Part shown: piece by piece, positions 6,148-11,723 of the stretch | Layout: each line of letters opens with the position of its first letter | Numbering within the stretch: position 1 is the first letter of the stretch | NCBI GenBank assembly: GCA_025935515.1 | Contig: JAICVC010000052.1 | Location: 1-12,189 of the forward strand | Direction of reading: 5' to 3' | Length of the DNA stretch: 12,189 nt | DNA from: Sphingomonas sp. | GTDB lineage: Bacteria > Pseudomonadota > Alphaproteobacteria > Sphingomonadales > Sphingomonadaceae | Position numbers and translations under genes: made by a program | Notes under the pieces: generated by a model | The model's input: the letters and a program-made list of their open reading frames with translations, nothing else | The model's database searches: none | What the model was told of the DNA's origin: nothing

Positions 6148-6246
6148 ATGACCATTCAGACCGAGCAACAGGTCCAGGCCGCCAAGCTCGACACGCGCGG
6201 CGGCTGCCGCTGCAATCCCTGCACCTGCAAGAATTGCAATTGCTGA
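6148..6246 (+). CDS. Mini-metallothionein: 32-aa cysteine-rich peptide
   Basis: ATG at 6148 is preceded by AAGGAG (6134-6139) at a spacing of eight. The 32-residue product has a polar N-terminus (MTIQTEQQVQAAKLDTRGG) and a C-terminus CRCNPCTCKNCNC holding six cysteines (20, 22, 25, 27, 30, 32) in a regular CxCx2CxCx2CxC array, with no other aromatic or bulky residues there. CxCxPCxC recalls the first cluster of SmtA-type bacterial metallothioneins, but the histidine-bearing second half is missing. The likely role is cytoplasmic thiolate chelation of a soft metal such as Cu(I), Hg(II), Cd(II) or Zn(II). It lies directly downstream of a MerR-type promoter and divergent to a MerR gene, which strongly supports metal-induced expression. 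Gene callers will often miss it because of its size. Confidence 0.82.
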   Translation: MTIQTEQQVQAAKLDTRGGCRCNPCTCKNCNC

Positions 6247-6254
6247 GCGGCGAC

Positions 6255-6283
6255 GGGGCCGCGTCCGTTCGGGGCGCGGTCCC
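6255..6283. terminator. GC hairpin between convergent genes
   Basis: GGGGCCGCG (6255-6263) pairs with CGCGGTCCC (6275-6283), with one G-T pair, and the loop holds an inner CCG/CGG. It begins nine bases after the stop of the cysteine-rich peptide and touches the stop of the convergent protease gene. There is no T tract, so intrinsic termination is uncertain. Confidence 0.45.
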
Positions 6284-7356
6284 TAGCCGCCGCAGGCGCT
6301 ATTGTCCCCGGTCGAAGATAGCCGAGTGAGGGTGGAGGTCGGCGAGGAGCTGATCGCGACCGCGACCGTCCCGCACCGTCGCAGCTGGAACCGCACCTTG
6401 CGCGCAGCGAAGTCGAGCTGGATCTTGCGGAACGCCTCCAGGATGTCGGTCCCAAGCAGCAGCGCCGGCCGGTCCTGGAGCCCGAACACCCGGAACGGCG
6501 GGACGTCGGCGAAGGCAACCGGCACATTGCCCAGCGTGATCGAGCCCAGCTTCAGAGTCCGAAGCGTGCCCAGCTGCAGATCGACCGTCTTGCCGGTCAC
6601 ACCGGTCGCTGCGACCGTCCAGTCCTTGTTGAGGCGGCGGCTAATCAGTTTGTCGCGGAGCGCGAGGTTGCCGATCGTGATTTCCGAACCTGTGTCGATG
6701 ACTGCGTCGAGGGTCAGGCCCGCAGCCTTGACCTGGGTCAGGATCAGCTGGCCGCGGTGAAGCCGGGCGGTGATCACGATCTCGTCGGTGAAGCGCGGCG
6801 GCGGCCGTCGTGCGTCCTCGACCTTGATCGAGCGGTTTTCGAAATCCATCATCAGCCGCTGTCGGACCAGCGCGTCGATCCCGATCATGCCCTCGCCGCC
6901 GAGATGCTCTTCGCGCAGGGCGGGCACCTGGAGGTCGCTGACAACGCTCGGCCCGAAACTCAACGAGGCGAGCTTGACCCGGTCGACGACGTTGCGGTCG
7001 GTCATGTTGTTGAGGATGACGGGAGTGCCGAGCGGGAGCTGGAGGTCGCGCGCGATGCGCAGGCCCACCGCCGAGGTGTCGGCGCCGCTGTCGACCACGA
7101 AATGATAGGGACCGCGGCCGTTGACCTGGACCTCGACCGTCATCCGCGTTTCAACCTTGCGCGCATTGATGTCGTCGCCGCCGATCGCGAGGCTGTTGTC
7201 GATCACCGCGGGCCGCAGCGGCGGCATGGTCGAGGGACCGGGCGGCGCGGGACGCGGCTTACTGATCTGCGGGGCCTGAGCCGCGACGGCTCCCCCGATC
7301 GCTGCGGAGCCGGTCAGCGCGAGCGCGATCATCAAAACGCGGCGAGGCGTCGGCAC
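6283..7356 (-). CDS. Secreted retropepsin-like aspartyl protease, two active-site motifs
   Basis: The 357-residue protein has a signal peptide (about residues 1-27, ending AVAAQA), a Pro-rich linker (33-49) and two lobes of the Asp_protease_2 (gag-polyprotein type) fold. Each lobe has its own catalytic motif: VVDSGADTS (Asp89) and VIDTGSEIT (Asp221). The flap-side motifs GEGMIGIDAL (155-163) and LLLGTDILEAF follow each. With both lobes in one chain, it could form a pepsin-like active site without dimerisation. It is probably periplasmic; the substrate is unknown. The start is GTG 7356, with AGGGG nine bases upstream. It lies 104 bp downstream of the permease on the same strand. The C-terminal 30 residues (Ser/Thr-rich, ending SACGG) look disordered. 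Confidence 0.85.
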   Translation of the reverse strand: MPTPRRVLMIALALTGSAAIGGAVAAQAPQISKPRPAPPGPSTMPPLRPAVIDNSLAIGGDDINARKVETRMTVEVQVNGRGPYHFVVDSGADTSAVGLRIARDLQLPLGTPVILNNMTDRNVVDRVKLASLSFGPSVVSDLQVPALREEHLGGEGMIGIDALVRQRLMMDFENRSIKVEDARRPPPRFTDEIVITARLHRGQLILTQVKAAGLTLDAVIDTGSEITIGNLALRDKLISRRLNKDWTVAATGVTGKTVDLQLGTLRTLKLGSITLGNVPVAFADVPPFRVFGLQDRPALLLGTDILEAFRKIQLDFAARKVRFQLRRCGTVAVAISSSPTSTLTRLSSTGDNSACGG

Positions 7357-7460
7357 TTTGCTGTTCCCCTATGCGGACCGTATGTTCCTTATCAGAATCA
7401 ATGGGTTCACCGCCACGAGATAATAGACGCACGGCCGGACTGTTTCGACGGAAGGACGGG

Positions 7461-8783
7461 TCAAAACGGGAACCACATGTTGATCGCGACGATCGCGGCC
7501 GCCCAGGTGATGAGGTTGAGCGGCAGCCCGACCCGCACGAAGTCGAGGTAATTGTAGCCGCCCATCTGATAGACGAGGACGTTGGTCTGGTAGCCGAACG
7601 GGGTCGCGAAGGCGGCGCTGCCGGCGATCATCACCGCGACCAGGAACGGACGCGGGCTGACATGGAGGGCCTCGGCGAGCGACACCGCGACTGGTGTGAA
7701 CAGCACCGCCACGGTCGCATTGGACAAAAGCTCGGTCGCGAACAGGGTCGCGCCATAGACGATGACCAGCGCCAGCAGCGGGCTCAACCCGTCCAGTGCG
7801 GCGATCAGCGATCCCGTCGCGGCCTGGGCGACTCCCGAAACGTCGAGCGCGATGCCGAGCACCACCATCCCCGCGATCAGCATCAGCACGTCGGCGCGAA
7901 GCCCGCTGTAGGCTTCGTCGGCGGTGATCACGCGGAGGAGGATCAGCAGCACCGCGCCGGCAAAGGCGCAGGCGGCAATCGGCGCGACATTTAACGCGGC
8001 GAGCGCAATCACCCCGACGAAAATGCCGAACGAGGCGATCGCCTTGACCGGGCGGAACGGCCGCGAGGCGGCAAAGGCGCGCGGCGACCCGACCTGAGTC
8101 GCCGCCAGCCCCGGCTCGCCGCCGTGGTCGAGCGCTGCTTCGAGCGGTTGGCCGTTGTCCGAACCGCCCCTGATCAGGCGGCGGCTGAACAGCAGCAGGT
8201 AGATACCGCCCGAAAGCGCCACGGCGAGCCCGACCGGCGTGATCTCGAAAATGCCGAAGCGCGGCTGGCCGGCGACCACCGCCATGTCGCTCACGAGCAG
8301 GTTGGTTGAGGTGCCGATCAAGGTGCAGCAGCCGCCCAGCACCGCCGCGTAGGACAAGGGCATCAAATAGCCCCTGGGCGACAGGTTGAGCGACTTCGCC
8401 GCTTCGCGCACCACCGGCGCTCCTAGCACGACGATCGGCGTGTTGTTGAGAAAGGCCGAGGCGCCGCCGGCGAGCGTGATGACGATCCACAGGCCCGCAC
8501 CGCCGATCCGGCGGCAGAGCCGGACGAGCCCGCGGATCGAGGCGTCGAGCAGGCCCGACAGCTCCATCGCGTAGGCGATCACGAACAGCGAGGCGAGCGC
8601 GACGATCGCCGGGCTGGCGAAGGCGCTCTGGACCTGGTTGGGCCGGACGACGCCGCTCATCAGCAGCACCGCCGCACCGGTCAGCGCGACGACGTCCGAC
8701 CGCAGCTTGTCCCAGATGAGCGCGGCGACCACCGCGGCGAGGACCAGCAGGGTGATCGTCTGCGGCGACAGCGAGGGGATCAT
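7461..8783 (-). CDS. SLC13-family permease (DASS-type, no TrkA-C domains)
   Basis: The 440-residue integral membrane protein has about ten to twelve hydrophobic segments. Two inverted-repeat hairpin signatures typical of SLC13/DASS carriers are present: NNTPIV (113-118) with GTSTNLL (157-163), and SNATVAVLFTP (354-364) with TPFGYQTNVLVY (394-405). Members of this prokaryotic group often carry a pair of TrkA-C domains in the middle and reach about 590 residues. Here that region is only a roughly 45-residue hydrophilic linker (200-247). The substrate is not predictable: anions such as dicarboxylates, sulfate or other oxyanions are possible. ATG 8783 (IPSLSPQTITLL) is preferred to TTG 8816, although neither has a good Shine-Dalgarno. 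It is in the inner membrane. Confidence 0.86.
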   Translation of the reverse strand: MIPSLSPQTITLLVLAAVVAALIWDKLRSDVVALTGAAVLLMSGVVRPNQVQSAFASPAIVALASLFVIAYAMELSGLLDASIRGLVRLCRRIGGAGLWIVITLAGGASAFLNNTPIVVLGAPVVREAAKSLNLSPRGYLMPLSYAAVLGGCCTLIGTSTNLLVSDMAVVAGQPRFGIFEITPVGLAVALSGGIYLLLFSRRLIRGGSDNGQPLEAALDHGGEPGLAATQVGSPRAFAASRPFRPVKAIASFGIFVGVIALAALNVAPIAACAFAGAVLLILLRVITADEAYSGLRADVLMLIAGMVVLGIALDVSGVAQAATGSLIAALDGLSPLLALVIVYGATLFATELLSNATVAVLFTPVAVSLAEALHVSPRPFLVAVMIAGSAAFATPFGYQTNVLVYQMGGYNYLDFVRVGLPLNLITWAAAIVAINMWFPF

Positions 8784-8980
8784 CGGCCGGGCGCACCACG
8801 CATCATGCCCGACCAACGCCCGGTGCCCGGTCCTGTGCCTTGCCCGGCGATGTCGCGCGCGGCGGGTATCCAGATGCCCGAAGTTGACGAAGTTGACGCC
8901 ATCACGCGGGTGCGCGCGAGCAGAAAGCGGGCTATGACGCTTCCCACGTGGCGCATGGGCGCCGCAGCAGGAGCGTAGTC

Positions 8981-9109
8981 ATGGCCAAGGGACAGCAACG
9001 ATCGAACAAGGAAGCGCGCAAGCCGAAGAAGGCCAAGACCAAGACGATCGCCGCCAACCCGTCGCAGAAGGGCGGCGCGCGCGGGCTGGAGAATCTGAAG
9101 AACAGCTAA
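8981..9109 (+). CDS. Small very basic protein (42 aa)
   Basis: ATG 8981 is preceded by GGAG (8970-8973) at a spacing of seven. The product begins MAKGQQRSNKEARKPKKAK, continues with lysine-rich residues, and ends QKGGARGLENLKNS. I recall similar short MAKGQxRSNxEAxKPK proteins as conserved hypotheticals across proteobacteria; no function is established. About a third of the residues are Lys or Arg, so it may bind nucleic acid, ribosomes or acidic partners (inference). It is divergent to the permease and is followed by the first copy of a 24-nt hairpin repeat. Confidence 0.72.
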   Translation: MAKGQQRSNKEARKPKKAKTKTIAANPSQKGGARGLENLKNS

Positions 9110-9157
9110 GGACGGCGGGGAGCCGGGCTCGCGCATCGGCCGGCCTGGAGCACCAAC

Positions 9158-9181
9158 GGGGCGCTGTAGGACAGCGAAATC
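9158..9181. repeat. 24-nt intergenic hairpin repeat, copy 1
   Basis: The unit starts GGGGCGCTGT and ends ACAGCGAAATC, with AGG between; CGCTGT/ACAGCG forms a six-pair stem with a three-base loop. It matches copy 2 (9737-9760) at 23 of 24 positions. GCATCGGCC stands 25 bases before the GGGG in both copies (9133-9141 and 9712-9720). It lies 30 bases beyond the stop of the - strand gene at 9212. Confidence 0.75.
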
Positions 9182-9211
9182 GCGCTACGGGGCGCAGATT
9201 GTGGGGCCTGG

Positions 9212-9574
9212 TCAACGCCCCTGCGGGTTGGCCGGCGGTTTCGGCTGCGGCGCCGCGAGCGTCTGCAGCAGCTCCACCTTGGCCCGAACCGCCTTGACGC
9301 ATTCGCCCATCAGATTGCCGGCAGTGGCGTCGGTCAGCGTCTTGCTCTGCGCGTCGAGCGCCGCCTTGAATTGCGCGCTGGTCGGCTGGCCGCTGATCCG
9401 GCCGAGGTAGAAATAGAGCGAATCCTCCGCGAGCTTCCGCTGGGTCGCGTCCTTCGACTGGTTCGCGAAGGCGCTGGAAAGGACGATGCATCGCGCATCG
9501 GTCGCGCTTTGGGCGGCGGCTGCGCCGCTCGTGCCGAGGAGGGCGGCGGCGAGGGCGATGGAAAGGGGCTTCAT
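9212..9574 (-). CDS. Secreted protein of unknown function (120 aa)
   Basis: ATG 9574 is strongly supported by GGAGGAA six bases upstream; the open frame continues upstream but without a signal. Residues 1-21 (MKPLSIALAAALLGTSGAAAA) are a classical signal peptide, so the product is periplasmic or secreted. The mature part is helical, with two cysteines (29 and 92) that may form a disulfide. It contains a DSLYFYLGRISGQPT segment (51-65), and the C-terminus is Pro/Gln-rich and probably flexible. I recall similar small secreted sphingomonad proteins with the xxYFLGRLxG-like motif but no function. The promoter side holds an 11-bp inverted repeat (9638-9680), which could regulate it. Confidence 0.75.
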   Translation of the reverse strand: MKPLSIALAAALLGTSGAAAAQSATDARCIVLSSAFANQSKDATQRKLAEDSLYFYLGRISGQPTSAQFKAALDAQSKTLTDATAGNLMGECVKAVRAKVELLQTLAAPQPKPPANPQGR

Positions 9575-9637
9575 TGCTGTTCCTCCGTGATTCCGGGCGG
9601 CTTTAGCAGCGCCCGCTGCGACCGGCGATGAACGGCC

Positions 9638-9680
9638 GAAGTGGAAGGCGAGTGAGTGAAAACGGGGCTCCTTCCACTTC
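9638..9680. promoter_or_regulatory. 11-bp inverted repeat upstream of the secreted-protein gene
   Basis: GAAGTGGAAGG (9638-9648) is exactly reversed by CCTTCCACTTC (9670-9680) across 21 bases. A further partial copy, CTCCACTTTG, follows at 9681. Centre-to-centre spacing is about 32 bp, three helical turns, as would suit two dimers of a regulator. It lies 64-106 bp upstream of the ATG at 9574. The structure is seen; the operator role is inference. Confidence 0.5.
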
Positions 9681-9736
9681 CTCCACTTTGTTGGATTCGG
9701 GCCTGGAAGGTGCATCGGCCAGCTTAAGGCACAAAA

Positions 9737-9760
9737 GGGGTGCTGTAGGACAGCGAAATC
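9737..9760. repeat. 24-nt intergenic hairpin repeat, copy 2
   Basis: It differs from copy 1 at one base (T for C at the fifth position). GCTGT/ACAGC still pairs around AGG. It lies seven bases beyond the stop of the - strand gene at 9768. On that strand the hairpin is followed by ACCCCTTTTG, so it might act as a transcription end. Confidence 0.75.
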
Positions 9761-9767
9761 AATCGGC

Positions 9768-10187
9768 TCAGGCGGCCTTGGCGACCTCCGCCTCAGCGAA
9801 GGCGAGCACGGCTTCGGGATGCAGGCGATTGAGCGCGCAGACCAGCTGCCGCCCGAAGACCTCCACGCAATGGAGCGACCGGCCTTCGCCGCAGCAGCAG
9901 TCGAGCCCGAACCCGCGCCACTGCGCGTTCGGGTCGCGCGCATATTGGCCGAGGGCGATGAAATGCGCTTCCCATTCGGCGCGGCCGTAGATGGCGCGAA
10001 CCGCCTCCGGCAGCGCCTGGTAGAGCGTGTCGTTGCCGGTGATTCCGAACAGCGCGCGCGACGCGTCGTCGATGAGGTGCGGCAACTCCTCCGCTTCATC
10101 GTCGGCCAGCAGGCCGCGCGATTGCAGGCGAAGCCGCTCCTCGATCTCGGCGACGGCCGGCAGGTGGCGGAGTGCGATCAGGGTCAT
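9768..10187 (-). CDS. Cys-rich soluble protein of unknown function (139 aa)
   Basis: I do not recognise a family. The product from ATG 10187 has a helical N-terminal part (TLIALRHLPAVAEIEERLRL), an acidic stretch (LADDEAEELPHLIDDA) and aromatic motifs (EWEAHFIALGQYAR). It then has an unusual cysteine group: CCC at 97-99, Cys107 and Cys117, with FGLDCCCGEGRSLHC as the core. Such a cluster could bind metal or a cofactor, which is inference. The frame can also start at GTG 10244, adding 19 residues. Neither start has a clear Shine-Dalgarno; ATG is preferred because the extra stretch looks non-coding. No signal peptide or membrane helix is visible. It ends immediately before repeat copy 2. Confidence 0.68.
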   Translation of the reverse strand: MTLIALRHLPAVAEIEERLRLQSRGLLADDEAEELPHLIDDASRALFGITGNDTLYQALPEAVRAIYGRAEWEAHFIALGQYARDPNAQWRGFGLDCCCGEGRSLHCVEVFGRQLVCALNRLHPEAVLAFAEAEVAKAA

Positions 10188-10276
10188 GTGGCGAGAATCG
10201 CCGAGACTCGCGCTGGTTCCAAGGTGAAAGCTCAAAGAATCCACAGGTTTATGGGGCGGTTGCCTTCAGAGGCTAA

Positions 10277-10300
10277 GGGGCACTGCACGACCGCTAAATC
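10277..10300. repeat. 24-nt intergenic repeat, degenerate copy 3
   Basis: It matches copy 1 at 19 of 24 positions, keeping the GGGG start and the AAATC end. Changes in the stem arms weaken the hairpin. It lies between the Cys-rich gene and the toxin-antitoxin promoter. Confidence 0.5.
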
Positions 10301-10320
10301 ATTGCATTCGAAGAACGTTC

Positions 10321-10336
10321 GCTATATGTGTATAGC
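10321..10336 (+). promoter_or_regulatory. Probable operator of the toxin-antitoxin operon
   Basis: GCTATA (10321-10326) and TATAGC (10331-10336) form a perfect inverted repeat around TGTG, one base before the Shine-Dalgarno of the antitoxin. The palindrome GAACGTTC (10313-10320) abuts it. TATATG (10323-10328) could be the -10. Ribbon-helix-helix antitoxins usually repress their own promoter at such short palindromes, so autoregulation is likely (inference). Confidence 0.62.
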
Positions 10337-10347
10337 AGGAGACGAAG

Positions 10348-10566
10348 ATGCTTGCTGTAAGGCTCGACAAGGATTTGGAAAAGCGGCTGGAGCGGCTTGC
10401 CGCGAAGACCGGGCGCACCAAGACCTTTTACGCGCGCGAGGCGATCGAGGCGCATCTCGACGATCTCGAGGATTTCTTCCTCGCCGAGGAGCGGCTGCGC
10501 GATTTCCGGAGCGAGGACGCGATTCCGCTGGCCGATCTGAAGGCCGAGCTTGGCCTGGACGATTGA
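10348..10566 (+). CDS. RelB-family ribbon-helix-helix antitoxin
   Basis: The 72-residue protein starts with the ribbon strand MLAVRLDKDLEKRLERLAAK, followed by TGRTKTFYAREAIEAHL, a typical ribbon-helix-helix DNA-binding fold (residues 1-42). The C-terminal part (DLEDFFLAEERLRDFRSEDA, then IPLADLKAELGL) is the toxin-wrapping arm. The antitoxin should neutralise the downstream RelE-type RNase and repress the operon. AGGAGA (10337-10342) precedes ATG 10348. It overlaps the toxin gene by 17 bases, usual for such pairs because translation is coupled. Confidence 0.9.
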   Translation: MLAVRLDKDLEKRLERLAAKTGRTKTFYAREAIEAHLDDLEDFFLAEERLRDFRSEDAIPLADLKAELGLDD

Positions 10567-10816
10567 GTTCGTCCCCGCCGCCCACAAGGAGCTCAAGAAG
10601 CTAGGGCGAGCCGAGGCGGCCCGGATCGTCGGCACGCTGGAGACGCGGATTGCCGCGCGCGATGACCCCCGGGAATTAGGGAGCGCGCTGGCCGGCGAGC
10701 TCGGCGGCCTGTGGCGCTGGCGCATAGGCGACTATCGGGTGATCGCCCGCATCGAGGACGAGCGGATCACGATACTGGTCGTGCGCGTGGCGCATCGGCG
10801 GGAGGTGTATCGGTGA
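10550..10816 (+). CDS. RelE/ParE-superfamily toxin
   Basis: The 88-residue product has the family's complete pattern: MAWTIEF start, AHKELKKLGRAEAARIV helices, then the strand block WRWRIGDYRVIARIEDERITILVVRVAHRREVYR (55-88). The end HRREVYR matches ribosome-dependent RelE-type endonucleases, in which basic residues and the tyrosine near the C-terminus serve in mRNA cutting. The start is TTG 10550, inside the antitoxin gene. It is accepted because MAWTIEF is the family's typical N-terminus and no ATG or GTG lies nearby in frame. The weaker start would keep toxin below antitoxin. It looks intact. The repeat cluster begins 11 bases after its stop. Confidence 0.9.
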   Translation: MAWTIEFVPAAHKELKKLGRAEAARIVGTLETRIAARDDPRELGSALAGELGGLWRWRIGDYRVIARIEDERITILVVRVAHRREVYR

Positions 10817-10826
10817 ATTAAGTATT

Positions 10827-10899
10827 GTGTCCCCGGAATATGCCGGTGTCCCCGGAATATGCCGGAATATGTTGTCAGTGTCCCCGGAATATGTTGTCA
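10827..10899. repeat. Cluster of three GTGTCCCCGGAATATG units
   Basis: GTGTCCCCGGAATATGCCGG occurs at 10827-10846 and 10846-10865. A third unit at 10878-10899 shares GTGTCCCCGGAATATG and ends TTGTCA. GGAATATGTTGTCA itself occurs twice (10864-10877 and 10886-10899). Spacing is irregular (19 and 32 bases), so it is not CRISPR-like. Similar GTGTCCCCGGAAT strings are, as I recall, common beside mobile genes in proteobacteria. The end of the helix-turn-helix gene reads through the third unit. Confidence 0.8.
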
Positions 10900-11690
10900 T
10901 CGTAATTCGTTCGGAATCCGGCCACCTGTTTAAGTAGCTTAGCCTGCGTAGGCTTGCCGGACTCGGCAACGAACTTCGCTATTTCGAGAAGTCCGATCAC
11001 TTCTATTTCACGTGAGGATTCATTTACTGCGCGAGCGGCGGCCTCAAATCTCACTAGCGCAGCTACACGTTCTACCGAGGTCGCAGGTTGAGTGTACGTA
11101 GGATTATCGCAAGTGACGCTCCCCGCTCTCACCCGGCGGGGGTTTAGCAACCTTATTAGAATTTGGTCAGCCAGTCTCCCGTGACGTTCTTCGAGAAATC
11201 GGAGGGCGCTATATCGTGCCCCGCTTTGTGACAGCCCAACTTCTTGCGCAGCTTTGGAGAGGGATAATCCACCGGCGATCAATTCGACGATCTTGCCGTC
11301 TCGTATCTCCTTGTTGATCCGCTTGTTGGCGATCTCCAAGTGGCGAGAAACAACTCTCAAACGCGCAGCCTGGCCTTGCAGTTGGCGGCGTTGCGCTCGC
11401 GCACAATAGCAATCGGGAACTGCGAGTTGCCCATCTACAAAGCGAACGCTTTCTCCCGCGGCCGTAGAAGGTGGCAGGGGAGGCTTTGTGACGGGCTTTC
11501 CCATCTCTTTTTGAGTCCAGTAGCCGCTGGTTGGGGTGGGCACCTCAAGGAGAGTGCAAGCCTGACGCAAAGATGTAAGCCGAACACCAAGTTGTGACGC
11601 GGTGTGGCTCATAGTCATCCGCCAAATAAGTTCATATAGTTCTGCGCGACTTATGATCTGAGTGCCGCGACTGAGCGCTGATCCTGCCAT
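10875..11690 (-). CDS. Helix-turn-helix DNA-binding protein, probably acquired
   Basis: Residues 13-73 (SRAELYELIWRMTMSHTASQ, then LGVRLTSLRQACTLLEVPTP and GYWTQKEMGKPVTKPPLP) match a recurring N-terminal DNA-binding module I know from hypothetical proteins of the pattern YELVW...LAK..G.S...L.K.C....IP.P..GYW.....GK...RPPLP. A second helix-turn-helix lies at about 134-166 (IVELIAGGLSLSKAAQEVGL, then SQSGARY). The rest is helical without a known catalytic motif. Base composition is clearly lower in G+C than in the neighbours, with more AGA and TTA-type codons, suggesting transfer. The last residues, NIFRGH, are encoded by the GTGTCCCCGGAATATG repeat, so the original C-terminus may have been lost or replaced. 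The start ATG 11690 lacks a good Shine-Dalgarno. Confidence 0.7.
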   Translation of the reverse strand: MAGSALSRGTQIISRAELYELIWRMTMSHTASQLGVRLTSLRQACTLLEVPTPTSGYWTQKEMGKPVTKPPLPPSTAAGESVRFVDGQLAVPDCYCARAQRRQLQGQAARLRVVSRHLEIANKRINKEIRDGKIVELIAGGLSLSKAAQEVGLSQSGARYSALRFLEERHGRLADQILIRLLNPRRVRAGSVTCDNPTYTQPATSVERVAALVRFEAAARAVNESSREIEVIGLLEIAKFVAESGKPTQAKLLKQVAGFRTNYDDNIFRGH

Positions 11691-11723
11691 TCTGGAGAGC
11701 TACACGGATTTTTGCCGGTCGCG

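Noticed and set aside
6088..6168. Longer MerR start at ATG 6168
   Set aside because: It would put 27 extra residues before the conserved N-terminus, across the operator, the promoter and into the divergent cysteine-rich gene.
6757..7551. 264-codon + strand open frame
   Set aside because: It lies antisense to the aspartyl protease, which has two catalytic motifs and a signal peptide; its own product is His/Asp/Arg-rich without any pattern.
7369..8799. 476-codon - strand open frame overlapping the permease
   Set aside because: It is a different frame of the same strand with Arg/Gly-rich nonsense composition; the permease frame has clear membrane segments and SLC13 motifs.
8879..8898. Direct repeat of GAAGTTGAC as -35 boxes for the small basic gene
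   Set aside because: Two copies contain TTGACG, but no -10-like hexamer occurs at 16-19 bases; TATGAC at 8933 is 34 bases away.
10827..10899. Possible CRISPR array from repeated GTGTCCCCGGAATATG units
   Set aside because: Only three units, spacing of 19 and 32 bases with the first two directly abutting, no uniform spacers and no cas genes.
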